Assembly (NCBI RefSeq): GCF_033473495.1
Contig: NC_088940.1
Coordinates: 2,170,001 to 2,234,000 of the forward strand
DNA from: Cercospora beticola
Lineage: Eukaryota; Ascomycota; Dothideomycetes; Mycosphaerellales; Mycosphaerellaceae
Reading direction: 5' to 3'
DNA: 64,000 nt
The translations under genes and the position numbers were made by a program. The notes beneath the pieces were generated by a model. That model searched no databases, was not told the origin of the DNA, and was given only the letters and a program-made list of their open reading frames with translations. This document shows, piece after piece, positions 35,179 through 46,258 of the stretch; within the stretch, counting starts at the first letter, position 1; each line of letters begins with the position of its first letter.

Positions 35179-36911
35179 CTAAGCACATCTATCATTGCAT
35201 CTTGAAAGTGGGCGGCCGCACCGATAACAGAACTGAGCGCCGCAACGGCAAGACATATGCATGCAGCCACTCGACTTCTCTACCAAGCTCTGGCAACGCG
35301 GGCAAGACTTCCAGCCTCGTGCGCGTGCCAAATCCCTGGCCTGCTGCGTTGCCACATCGTGTACACACTCAGATTGCGGATGCGAAGGCCCTTTACAATG
35401 TCGACACGTCCTGGTATAGCATCGTGGACACTGGATATCGTCCGGATTGGTCGCCAGCCGAGATGGCAGGAAGGTCGCGCACGTCACACGAGAGCAGTAC
35501 ACCGGATTGATTTCCTGCGTTTCTTCGAGCAATGCTTGGTACTGTGTCCATACCGCGACAGCGATAGTCCCTTGGATAGTATCTGCTTGCACTGTCTGCC
35601 GACAACACTGAAACGGTCGACGAGCTGCACATGCGGTTGATATTGCACCTGGAATGTTAGCTTCCATTTTCTTACAGTGCTCAAGAGCGCGGACCTACCT
35701 TGTAAAGCATCACGGCAATACCAATGTGCACATGCAAGTTGAACGACCTCAGACAAATCGTGCTGCTCCATACAAGCTGCACAATCCCGCAAGCGGGCCC
35801 TCCGACGTTCCTCTTCTGCACGAGCTTCAGCTTCCTGCTCTCGCAAGCGTACCCTCTGCCGTTCTTCATCTGCGCGAGCTTGAGCCTCCATCTCTTCCAA
35901 TACAAGACGCTGAAACTCCACTTCCATTTGCTCTCTCGTGGCTTCTTGGAGTAGCCGTTCCGCTTCTGCCGCCGCCGCAGCCTCTTGAGCAGCATGTTCG
36001 GCAGCCACTCGTTGGCGCTCATCTTCTGCCGCTCTTGTTCTTCGCAGCTCCCCATTTATTCGCGCTTGTACAGCCTCCTGTTCCTCTACAAGACGCCGCA
36101 AGCTCGCCTCCAAACGTTCTCTTTCCAATTCCCGGGCACGCCTTGCAGTTTCCTCAGCTACAGCAGCCTCTCGAGCAGCAAACTCTGCCGCCAGTCGCCG
36201 ACGTTCCTCCTCTTCCGCTCTCACTCTTTCCCGCTCTGCGTTCACGCGAGCTCGTTGCTCTGCTTGCTGCCTCACTAGACGCTGCACCTCCGCCTCTCTG
36301 GCTTCCCTGTCAGCCTCCTCTGCAAATCTCTCAATTTCTTCGGCCAAAGCAGCCTCTCGAGCAGCATGTTGTGCTGCTGCGCGTCTTCGCTCTTCTTCTC
36401 TTCTTCGTGCTTGACGAGAAGCTTCAATTGCACGGGCTTGCTCTTGTTGCTCTGCGAATTGCTGCTGGAGTTCCGCATCTCTGCGTTCCCTGGCTGCTTC
36501 TTGGACAAGTCTCTCCGCTTCGATGGCTAATGCGGCTTCAACAGCAGCACGTTGCAATTGTGCTCTTCGAATTTGCTCATTTTGCACTCTGAGCATGCGT
36601 TCTGCTTCTGCTGTTTGCTGAGCATTTTCTCTCCTCTCGTGCTCTCCGCGGAGGGAGATGAGCTGCTGCTGTTTCTGCGTTTTCAGTGCCTCTTCTGATG
36701 CCTCAATTTGATCGTTCCATTTCTCCAAAGACACTTCGGCTCTTTGCTCCACGTCTTGGATCACTTTCAGACTGTCAAGATCCCATACGATCCCTGCTCT
36801 CTCGCGAGGCTGCGTGGCTTGGGACTGGGGTCGACCATATAGAACGCTAGTACGCCGCGCAGGTAAGTTAGGTGTATACCTACGACTACGCACCCTTGGA
36901 GCTGGATCCAT
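35179..36911 (-). CDS. RBR (RING-IBR-RING) E3 ubiquitin ligase with long coiled coil
   Basis: A 560-residue protein. Exons 36911..35699 and 35648..35179. Residues about 55-375 form one very long charged coiled coil, rich in Glu, Arg, Ala and Gln, with a loose period of about 36 residues (units around AEEEERRRLAAEFAAREAAV). RING1 starts at about 377 (CAACMEQHDL, then LACAHWYCRDAL); the Cys expected after WYCRD is Ala, so one zinc ligand is missing. IBR: NPVYCSRVTCATFLPSRL, IQCPRCYTRTCRHCKGP. RING2: SCPRCQSLVEKSSGCMHMSC, with the catalytic Cys at about 533, then GAQFCYRCGRPLSRC. Known: RBR ligases pass ubiquitin through the RING2 Cys. Similar RBR proteins are expanded in Pezizomycotina and mostly unstudied. 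The coiled coil should make it oligomeric (inference). Confidence 0.9.
35960..36640 (-). repeat. In-gene degenerate repeats encoding the coiled coil
   Basis: The coding DNA of the coiled coil contains recurrent units of roughly 110 bases, each giving an Ala/Glu/Arg-rich heptad block. They are imperfect, about four to five copies, and all stay in frame. Confidence 0.45.
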
Positions 36912-37298
36912 GGTGTGGCATTTATTGTATCAGCCCATAGTACCCAACTGCTCATTGAGTGAATCTCTAGGATCCAACGTGCTTCGCCTTGTCAGCACCG
37001 CACAGATCTCAGACTACCAATCTCAGGCTCTCTTGCAGCGGGGCGTCGAATTCTGCGTCTCCAAAACGAAAGGGCGGCCTCTTTGTGATTGTGGCATCAT
37101 GCGATTGGTCCCGGCTTGTGCCATCGTGGACCAGGCTGCGGACCGCCAAGAGAAGGCGATCAAAGTCAGGCTGGACGAGGCTGCACAGCACCTGGCGATC
37201 TCACATCGACGGAGGAGGCGCAGAAGTTGCCGATGATGCTGATTCTCATCTCAATTCCAACAGAATCTTGATCGCAGAGATCAGATCCTCAAGCCATC
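36912..37298. promoter_or_regulatory. Divergent promoter, RBR ligase / collagen-like gene
   Basis: 387 bases separate two outward-facing starts. No ORF of note. Confidence 0.4.
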
Positions 37299-40200
37299 AT
37301 GGACGAAGACGCAGTAACCGTCATTTCGGTGAACGGTCAACATGGCGATGACTTTGTAAAAAGGCAGTCCAACTTGGACCATGCCTGTGAAGCACTCGTC
37401 CGGGTTAGTAGACCTTCGCGTCCGACCGAAGCTATTCCTAACAACCATATAAGTACAACGGCCAACGAGACAAGCATGGCGAGCACGGAGTCGATGCTTC
37501 AACCCCTATGACAGGCGGTCCTGGCGGTAGCTTAGCTGTCGAGCTCTCTGAGTCCACTGAACAAGTAGGCTACATACATGCTGGCAGGTTTGCGTCAGCC
37601 TGTAATCAATACAGAAGTCGCTCCGCGGCGGAAGCTCGTTTTATCTGCGATTGGTGGTAATGGTGAGACTGGTCGAAAGGGGGGAGATGGCCATTCAGGG
37701 CTTTCTGGTACTGCCGGAGCGGCTGCGACGCAGATGGCGGATGCTGAAGTTTGTCATTTCATTCAATGCTGTCTAGGGGCTTGTGACTGATCAGATCGTG
37801 AACAGAACGGCACAGACGGAGGTAACGGCGGCAAGTGAGTCTTTTATACCGGTTCGAGTACGTGGCACTGCTAAGGCACTGACTCCTGAACAGCGCAGGC
37901 CGCGGAACGAACGGAGGCAATGGAGGAGACGGTGGCTCAATCCAGATACTCCTAGGCCATGATATGACTCACCTCCTCTACGTCGTGAACTGGAATGTGT
38001 CCGGCGGAAGCGGTGCAGCTGCAGGTGAGCATGGTCGTGCCGGGAAAGGCGGTGCGGGTGGTGCTGGAGGCGAAGGCACGAATTGGTATGTCTAAACTCG
38101 CGTGTGCCAAAACGGCATCAAAGCATTCTGACAAATTAGCACAGGGACCAATTCGTTGGCTACAGATATCGCTGTACGCCGAACTGCCTGGGCAAGAATA
38201 CTCAAGAGATCAGAACTACCTCGCCGTCGAATGCTTTGCTTATGGCTAGTACATCGCTAGCGAGAAGTGGGTGAGTCGCACAAGCGGTACTGATGAGGGT
38301 TGAAACACTAACATTGCTACGTTAGCACTCGCGCTCGCGCAGCCATAGGATCTGAGAACGTGGCCGGCAGCGATCTCCACACGGCCGTAGCATTAATCGC
38401 TGCTCGCTATCATGCCAGACCTCAAAGACGCGTGGGTCAGGGTCTTTGCCACTGCGCTGGGGGACAAGGTGATTGCGCTGGCTGCGATAGTCAGCCTATC
38501 ACCAGATCACTCCACAGAGTGCCCGGGCAGCCTGGTCAGCCTGGACGAGATGGTCTCGAGCAAACCAGCGTACTAAAGGCCGGTCTACCAGGCGCTTCTG
38601 GCAAAATGGTAATTCTGGTACAGAACCTCGATGGAACGATCAGCGAGTATGACAAGCCCTGGAAACTCCGACTCGTGTCTTTCGATATTGAAGACGAGAA
38701 TGGTGATGGGATCTTTGAGCCTGGTGAGAAGATCATCATACGTCGAGTTTGTGTGGAGAACATTGGTATTGTCTCTCCACCTCTAACATTCCATTCATCG
38801 AGCAAATCGCTGATGATAATTTCTAGGGGGAATGCCGTCGCCCTTACAAGGAATCGAATTGCTCATAAAGCCATCTGAGCATCTTTTGCTAGACGACGAA
38901 GTCAAGCTGTTTCTTCCATCCTCGATTGCGCCTAGTACCGTTGCTACTGTCGAAGGATATATAAGTGCCAAGATACGACAAGCCGAAGAAATCGTTGCCG
39001 ACACTGCATACATGGAGCGCGGCGCGAAAATATCGCTTGCTGCAGTGCTTCCTTGGCTGAATGTTGAGCTTCCGGAGTTTGAATTGGAGAGGACCTTCGA
39101 TATTCAATTCCCTTGCGCACTCTCCAACTTCCGGGTCCTACCAAGCCTTAGCCCTGGTTCTTCGAGCACAATTTCGTGGGAGGTAAGATTCTGTGGCACA
39201 GATGTGGGCATCGATACTTTATTAACACACATGGACCTAGATCACAAATCTCAGCTACAAAGCCATTGGCAATGCAGCCACATCTCCACGCGCTATCGAA
39301 GTCGTGGTTTCGGTCCCCAGAGAATATGGCACTCTTGGCTCAGAGCACACGACCATTGTCAATGATTCCAACGAAGTGCCGGTAGCAGTGGCTCATATCG
39401 AACCGAAAGCCACAAGTATTTCGTCGCAAGTGCTCAAGATCTTACCCGAAGGTCGAGCTCCGAGTCGATTCTACCTTACAGTAGCACTGTATATTGCCGA
39501 TTCCGTCTGCTCGGAGGAAGTGGATGCAGCTTCAGAAGTCGAAATGATCCTTGCTCAGATGATTCAGATCGAAGTCAACGTCTCGAAAAGCTATTGTTTC
39601 AATGAGAATGCCGGTATCGTGATGGTGGTCAACTCGACGACCCCACCAGGCCGTGTTCTAGCGCTGCATCAATTCATCCAAGGAGAGCTGAACATGACAG
39701 TGGATTGTCTAGATGTGAACGAGAACGGCGGAATGCAGGTGGATGAAGATGCCGAGCTGGGTGAGTACTTTTTGAAAGTGGCACGGTGCACCGTATGCTA
39801 CTCGATTTTGCCGATTCGCGTGGAGATGACTTACTGACACAATGATAGCCCATCTCTTTACCAAATACGACGGAAAGACTGTCATTCTGTTAGGCAAACC
39901 CTTCCTGTTCCAGAACTCGCCCAGGACAACTCCTGAGCTCTGCGATTCGAGGCAGATTCGTCGATCCTTGTCGTCCGGCACCTCATTTCTATTCCTTGGA
40001 CTCCATGATGATAGGACCAGCAACAAGCTCTTCGAGCAGGTCGTTTTCGAAGTCGCGCACAACGCTTCCAACACATTGGCCTCGGTTCCAAAGTCGGCCA
40101 AATTCACCCGCATTTCTGATTTCGTTGGGGCTATCCTGGACCAAAAGCAGAACAACATGGGAAGCTCTTCTCCAACCGTGTTCTCTTTGGCTGGTCGGCG

Positions 40201-41143
40201 GCGGCGTTGCAATGGAATGCTAAGTCCAAGCATCGAAAGTCAAGCGAAAGCGGCGTCTCGCAAGCTACACAAGCTTTTACCTCAGGAACTATTTTTGCTT
40301 CTGCCGGTGTCGCAACAATCAGGATCGTCGCCTTCCGTTGGTGGTGATCAGTTGATCATTTTGTGGGGTGCTGAAGCTACTGTTCCGTTGCGAGTCACTG
40401 AGATCCGGGACTCTTACAGCGCATCTTTGGATCACTTCGAAAAATACAGTATCGTTGCTGCGCTTCCTGTGGCTCACAGAGTTCAGCAGATCTGGGACGA
40501 TGAGACGGATGGCTCAACATCTTCCGTAACCGAGGCCGCGACCTGCTCCCTCGGTATCGAGTGCATTCGCCAGATCGATCAATATGCCTTCTCTGCATTT
40601 TCTAGTGGGCCTGTGAAGGTCTTTACGGAAGATGTACTTGGCGTGCATCTCCCTACCGTGGCAGCGGTATTATTCCACCCATGGTCATCGAAGGGTGTTC
40701 CTCAGGCAGTCCAGGTTATTCTGGTTTATTGTCTCGACACATGTCGGCCCCATACCAAACGACAAGCACTTGCTCAAGCTCTCATGTGGAACAGCTCCAG
40801 TCGGCAAAGACTTGCCAAATATCTGCTAGAGTCCGTGGAAGCTCTTTCTCCAGGACTGGGTGCCGAGATCCAGCGACAGGCCGATAAGCTCCGTGATCAG
40901 GAGCTCAACGCGATGCGACATGTGGTCCGGCGTGGGGCCAAATTGACAAGAATGTCCGAACATGCTTTTGAGCGTAGTACTGAGTCCACGATGGACGTGG
41001 TACATGGCTCGGAAGTCTGCACGGCTGAAGAGTGGGATGCACGGTGGGCTGCGAATCAAGATGCGTGGGACAGAATCGTTGAAGATGAAAGCCGTGCTCC
41101 ACAGCCCATTGACACCATGTCACGTGGTAATGTAGTTGCATAG
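37299..41143 (+). CDS. Large collagen-like, Gly-rich fungal protein of unknown function
   Basis: Ten exons, 1,098 residues: 37299..37403, 37454..37526, 37588..37748, 37806..37834, 37894..38085, 38145..38270, 38326..38765, 38827..39182, 39241..39760 and 39849..41143; the lengths sum to a whole number of codons. Residues about 35-190 are Gly-rich with collagen-like runs (GGNGETGRKGGDGHSG, GRGTNGGNGGDGGS, AGKGGAGGAGGEG). NWNVSGGSGAAAGEHGR and VGYRYRCTPNC are spread through these parts. A second Gly stretch (PGQPGQPGRDG) precedes DEDENGDGIFEPGE-like acidic loop text (seen as DENGDGIFEPGE). The C-terminal 700 residues are non-repetitive beta-rich sequence followed by a helical end (LGAEIQRQADKLRDQELN). 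No signal peptide. Exon 2/3 border is the least sure join (GTAGCT donor, 61-base intron). I recognise the type from other ascomycetes but no function. Confidence 0.82.
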
Positions 41144-41884
41144 CTGAGTGGTGAAGTGAAGTTGTGTTGGAGGAAGGCAGGTGGAATGTGGATGCCTGAA
41201 ATCTCAGGCAGTCAGAAGAGGGACACCAAACTTCAAGTCTACGCGAGACGACGCGCAACTGATCGACCAACATCGAACTCTCTTCACAATAGCGCCGCTG
41301 ATGAAAACGTCAGTAATATCCTTAGCGACACGTCGTCCCAGCTCCAGCAGCTCTGCATCTGCTTGCTTGCGTGCCACCAGCTCCACCGCCGTCTAGAACG
41401 CAAGCCACACGCCGGACGTCAGCCATGCTGCTCCTGCGCCTTGTTTTCTCGGAACCAATGACACAAAGCTCTGCATCGTCGGCACAAACAGCAGCACTGG
41501 CGATCAGCACAACGCCCAACTTCCTTGATTTCTGCCCTACGATATGACGAACATGACGAAGTCCACCAGGACCCTATAGCCGATCATTGCGGCTCCAGTA
41601 TTGCTTGTGTCCACGTGGATGCATGGCCAACGACATTCGTGCTTCAATGGGCGTAGAAGAGGGTCTTATGGCGTGACGTCGGGCTTGTGGCTTGCAGCGC
41701 AGCTTGAGCTGTATGCGCGACTTAGCTGGATGAGCTCTCTGTTTGAGTTTGGGGAGTCCAGAGCCATGGACGCGTGTATAAAGAGTGCTGAGTACTGCTA
41801 CTCCTGCCCTCCTTCGCAATTCGAAGAATTTCAGATTACTTGGACTTTTTCACATAGAATTAACGAACAAGAAATCATACCATC
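41144..41884. other. Intergenic: promoter of the hydrophilin locus
   Basis: 741 bases; no gene supported. It contains the TATA box listed separately. Confidence 0.5.
41778..41784 (+). promoter_or_regulatory. TATA box of the hydrophilin locus
   Basis: TATAAAG lies 107 bases before the ATG at 41885, a spacing usual for strongly inducible fungal genes. Confidence 0.5.
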
Positions 41885-42352
41885 ATGTCTTACAACGATA
41901 ACGACAACGACAACAGCTACGGAAGCTCTGGTGAGCTCCTCCATTGAAGCAAGCTATCGACAATCAAAAGCAGTCTTATCTGACGAGTACACAGGTCGAC
42001 AAGGAGGTGACGCTGGCTACGGTGCCGGTCGTAGCTACGGTGTATGTACCTGATTGCGGAGCTTCGCTCATTGGCTCAGACGACAGACACTTATCAGTAG
42101 CAGGATGATGATGTCGGGCGCGAATCTGGCGTAAACGCCGATGGCAGCTACGGCTCCTCACGCAACGAAGGCCTAGGCGATTCATCCTACGGTTCTTCCA
42201 ATCGTACTGGAGGAGGCGATTCATATGGTAGCAGCAACACCTATGGGAGCTCGGGACGCACGGGAGGAGACAGCTATGGAGTAAGTGACCCACTCCTTCA
42301 GATAACGGAGATATATGTTGAGCTACCTCGCTAACTCTTCTCACAGAGGTAA
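41885..42352 (+). CDS. Tyr/Gly/Ser-rich hydrophilin, 5' block
   Basis: Exons 41885..41930, 41995..42041, 42101..42280 and 42347..42352 give a 92-residue product that ends SYGR. It opens MSYNDNDNDNSYGSSG and is built of SYGSS/GG units (GDAGYGAGRSYG, NADGSYGSSRNEG, RTGGGDSYGSSNTYGSSG). The third intron is well formed (GTAAGT, GCTAAC branch, CACAG), but the frame then meets TAA after a single Arg codon. Two codons past that stop, in the same frame, begins the next block. So this may be the N-terminal half of one long protein in which the end of intron 3 has been placed wrongly by me, or in which the stop is real. No Cys, no membrane helix; disordered and hydrophilic. Confidence 0.6.
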
Positions 42353-42358
42353 GCAACA

Positions 42359-43265
42359 ATGGCAGAACTCTCTGGCACGACCAGTGGTCCAGGCTGGGGC
42401 AATAAGACATCAGGCACTGAGAACCTTCTTAGCTCCGACAACTACAACGACAACCGAAACCTGACCGAAAAGGCCAAAGACAAGTTGAGCAGCGATCGCA
42501 CTGATCGACCCGACGATCCAGTATCAGGAACGAACTACGGACAGAGCGACAGCTACGGCTCGGGAAACAACACCTCCTCATACGGAGATTCTTCCTATGG
42601 AGGAAACGACAACCGCGGTCTAGCCGATAAGGCAAAAGACAAACTGTCCAGCGACCGATCTGATCGCCCAGACAATCCTGTTACAGGTACGCACTTCAAT
42701 AGAAGCAAGCTAGCAATAGCCGAAAGACGTGTTATCTGACAAACATCCAGGCCGGAATTTCGACCAGGATACCAGCAGCAGTGGATATGGTGGCAACAAC
42801 ACCTCCTCATACGGAGATTCCTCATACGGAGGAAACGACAACCGCGGTCTAGCCGACAAAGCCAAAGACAAATTGTCCAGCGACCGATCCGACCGACCCG
42901 ATAATCCCGTGACAGGCCGCAATTTCGATCAAGATACCTCCAGCAGTGGATACGGAGGCAACAACAACTCCTCTTCCAACTACGGCTCCTCAGGCAACAA
43001 CGACAACCGCGGAATCGGCGAGAAGATCAAGGACAAGTTGTCCAGCAAGCGCTCTGATCAACCAGACGATCCGATTTCAGGAACGAACTACGGAGAGGAC
43101 AGCTCCCGTGGCTCTTCGGGCGGAGGCTTGATAGATAAGGTCAAGGCGAAGATTGGTGGGAGCGGAAATAACAGGAATGATAATGACAGCTATGGTTCGT
43201 CTGGAAACACATACGGAGGATCGGACAGCTATGGATCTGGAAACAACAACGACAGGAATTACTAG
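42359..43265 (+). CDS. HSP12/hydrophilin-like repeat protein, 3' block
   Basis: Exons 42359..42686 and 42751..43265, 280 residues if started at the ATG MAELSGTTSG. Four copies of an amphipathic unit of about 25 residues, of which DNRGLADKAKDKLSSDRSD is the best preserved, followed by RPDNPVTG and a Gly/Ser/Tyr/Asn-rich spacer (SSSGYGGNNTSSYGDSSYGG). Unit 1 reads NLTEKAKDKLSSDRTD and unit 4 GIGEKIKDKLSSKRSDQP. A degenerate fifth helix is GLIDKVKAKIGG. The KAKDKLSS helix resembles the membrane-binding helices of HSP12/HSP9 and of LEA-type hydrophilins, which protect cells in drying and osmotic stress. This is a family-level inference. The ending is SGNNNDRNY. It probably belongs to the same gene as the preceding block. 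Confidence 0.7.
42567..42917 (+). repeat. Two direct DNA repeats of about 120 bases inside the hydrophilin gene
   Basis: Copy 1 runs about 42567-42686 and copy 2 about 42797-42917. They are close to identical over ACCTCCTCATACGGAGATT and through the DNRGLADKAKDKLSS codons up to the ACAGG that ends each. Copy 1 ends exactly at a splice donor; the matching position in copy 2 (GACAGGCCGC) lacks the GT and is read through. This suggests duplication of an exon-sized unit. Confidence 0.75.
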
Positions 43266-44685
43266 GTTCCATACATTGAAGCAGCTGTGGGTATTGGCAT
43301 GTAGTCTAGTATGAGATGAGATGAGACGAGTTGAACGAATGGATTATGAATTTGACGGCTGTGAAGCAGAACAAAATTCTCTTGTTATCTTTCAAGTTCA
43401 TGAAGGCAAGGAATGCTTGCTATCTCAAGCTGACATTGATGTAGAAGCTTTTATCCTTCTACAATGGCTGATGCTAAGGATGTTGACAACTCATCTCACA
43501 CGAAGAACAGAGTTCGACTTTTCGAGGCGAACAATCTCTGCTCAGCAAAGGTGCGATTCGACTCGACTGCTCATCGATAGCGGAATGATTGTGAGGTCGG
43601 GGTCCTGGTAGCATTCGCCTGGACTTACCCATGCCAATCTTCACGGCCGTTACATTACAACACGATACGTGCATCAGCTAGAGTCGAAATGCGGCAGGTT
43701 CGAGAAGGTAGAGCGCTGGGTCTGATCTCTCTAGGGATATGATTGTGATTTAGTCTAGGCTAATTGTGCTTGATGATGGTTCATATTCTTTTTCTGTTCT
43801 ATGATGAAATGACTGTACACGATCTATGTCGCCTTCGGAGATCTCTTGCATCAGAGTTGCTGTTCTCCTCGGGCAAGTTCTGCAATTGGCTTGTGTAAGG
43901 CCACGGACACTAATACAATCCACTTGTGAAGGAAGCCCTAAACGTTCGTCATGGAACTCTGACACTGCACATCAATGTGATCAGAGTAAAGCAGAGCATG
44001 CATTGATCACGCGCTCTCTCTGCGCACATTACCCGTGGTTTGGACAACAAAGACCTCTCAAGAGCTACCGATTATTGTGCATGTCAGCTCCAATGGTTCT
44101 GCACTTCAGTTCAGTTGCTGGGTATAGCCAGAAAGCAGCGATCATGTTCGTCTATACTTGACCTTGGATCTCCCACACCGCTTCAAAGCCAGCATAATTC
44201 GAGCACGATCTCTGCAGCATCTTGCAGAACCCTACCTGTTGCGGCAACGTGGTCCGACAGCAGCCTCGTGAATCGTTTGCTCGGAGTTCTCTGTGCCAAG
44301 GATAGCGTGGTGTGCTAGGGTGTAGTTTGACATGACAGGCCAGGGTATGCTGAGCAGGATATGCGCCACCAGGACAGCATCGCCTACCATTCTTCTATAC
44401 GGGTCTGTTTGGAGAGCTGGTGAAGGATGAGCTATGTTAGTGAAAATGCCTCGCTTGATGCTGTAAGAAAATGCAACCGGATGAAAGCGCGATGCATGGT
44501 CATCGTCAGTGGGCTTCAGCATCGCAGGAGATTCGTATCGCACTCCCACATGGCGTGGATTGCAGGTGATGTAGTGTCCGCTTTTCTGCTCGGCAGGCAG
44601 GTCAAATAGTCGTGCTCCCTCCTAAGAGGTCTCAGCCTGAGCCATTGCACTTGCAACTACCAGAACAGTATTGACCTCCAAGAGC
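43266..44685. other. Intergenic, 1.4 kb
   Basis: Between the hydrophilin locus and the orthodox aquaporin. ORFs up to 111 codons have no recognisable features. Confidence 0.5.
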
Positions 44686-45529
44686 ATGAACGGCATGGCG
44701 TCTTACTTTCCTGAAGTCTCCAAGCCAGGTCTTGGATTTGCAGAACCGAGAGACCCACGCCTCCAGCCAGCGTGGCGCAACACTCTCGTCGCGTCGACAG
44801 GAGAGTTCGTGGGGACCTTCATGTTTCTCCTGATTGCATTCCTCGGTCACAGCGTAGCTGTAGAGCGGGCTGGTGACAGTGGACCAAACGGTGCAGCCTC
44901 AAGCCAAACCTTGGTATACATATCGCTTTGCTACGGGTTCTCGTTGCTGATCAATGCCTGGACGATGTTTCGTGTTAGTGGCGGATTGTTCAACCCTGCA
45001 GTCACGCTCGGGCTGGTGCTTGCTGGTAAGCTGGAAGTGATTAGAGGCGTCGTTTTCCTGCCGGTTCAAGTCGTCGCAGCAATGAGCGCTGCTGGCATCG
45101 TGAAAGCCATGATTCCGGGAGACATTCGGCAGGTCCAGACTACGCTCGCTGCCGAAGTCAGCATTGCACAGGGCCTGTTTCTCGAGATGGTGAGTTGATC
45201 TGGTGTTAAGTCAGACCAAGTTACTGACTCGTGTGCAGTTCCTCACTTCCATGTTGGTCTTCACCATCCTGATGCTGGCTGCAGAAAAATGGCGAGCAAC
45301 GTTCATGGCCCCGATAGGCATCGGCATCGCCTTATTTATTGCCGAGCTTGCTGGTGCAGCTTACACTGGGGCCTCGCTCAATCCCGTTCGGTCTTTGGGG
45401 CCATGTGTCGCTGCAGGTGAGTTTCCCGGTTATTTCTGGATATACGTCGCTGGTCCGATGCTGGGAGCTGTGCTCGCGGGTGGCTACTACTGGTTCGTCC
45501 GATTCTTCAATTCGGGAAGAGAACGTTGA
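44686..45529 (+). CDS. Orthodox aquaporin (MIP family)
   Basis: Water channel of 264 residues. Exons 44686..45189 and 45239..45529. Helix 1: GEFVGTFMFLLIAFLGHSVA. First pore motif: SGGLFNPAVTLGLVLAG. Second: TGASLNPVRSLGPCVAAG, so Ala of the second NPA is Val, a change known in fungal and other aquaporins. The Arg after NPV is the selectivity-filter Arg. His is expected in helix 5; the segment APIGIGIALFIAELAG has none at that place, which may widen the pore. The residue after NPVRS lacks the Asp that marks glycerol channels, so this is of the water type and differs from the aquaglyceroporin at 30.9 kb. Start at 44686 (MNGMASYF); a second ATG lies three codons on. Confidence 0.92.
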
Positions 45530-46258
45530 TGTTCGAGACGGACAAGGTTCTGGTCGATAGACGAAGTAGAGAAGCGCCAAGGCAACGAGTTCATCAATAC
45601 TGTAGCTCAATCAAACACGTGCGCTGGCCGCGGTTTGACAATAACAAGGCCGACGCGTGTCGGAAGCAAGTGTGAAGTGGCGTTCTCACAGCAGGAATGT
45701 AGAACTAAGTAGAATAGAGGGAGATCGGAGATTTCAGTTTCAAGCCGGAAGCGGCAAGCTGCTGGGGGGCATTTTGAAGACGGTTTGACGACGATCCATC
45801 GAATTCATCGTCGATGTGCTGTAACAAGGCCGCAATCAACCTGCTTTGTTGTTGCGGAGTGGGCATGAGTCGACAGCGACCTGTTCGTGTGTCGCCAAAC
45901 TAGCGCGACGTGTATCGCTGCCTGCCGTGTTGTCGCGTGGGTGCTGTGCTGGTGCGCGCCGTCGATGCTGGCCGCCACGCCCGATCCCGACCATCGACAG
46001 CAACCGGGCAAGAACGAGCCAAGTTGCGCTCTAATGAGGCGTGCTGGCTGCCAGTATTCCGTCCGCTGACCACGCTGTCTCACCTTTACTCTCCTCTCTC
46101 TCCACCGGTGCAGTGATCAGTGACGGCGGCATCATTCAGCACCGCCTCGTGGCAGCTCCCTACGGACCAACCAATACCCATGGCGCCAGCGTGGCTTTGC
46201 TACACCCTGACACCTGCTCCCCAATCGTAAGCTCGGCCAGGGCGGGCATTGCAATGTG
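45530..46258. promoter_or_regulatory. Upstream region of the SSK1-like gene
   Basis: 729 bases. CT-rich tracts (for example about 46077-46105, ending in a CAG) are typical of fungal promoters or a leader intron. No gene seen. Confidence 0.4.

Noticed and set aside
35654..36592. Plus-strand ORF of 312 codons opposite the RBR coiled coil
   Set aside because: Leu/Pro/Gln-rich mirror image of the Glu/Arg/Ala-rich coding strand; the minus strand carries the RING and IBR motifs.
37454..37620. Alternative 50-base intron (GTAGGC to ATACAG) in the collagen-like gene
   Set aside because: Splicing it puts the next exon in the wrong frame; the 61-base intron 37527-37587 keeps the Gly-rich frame.
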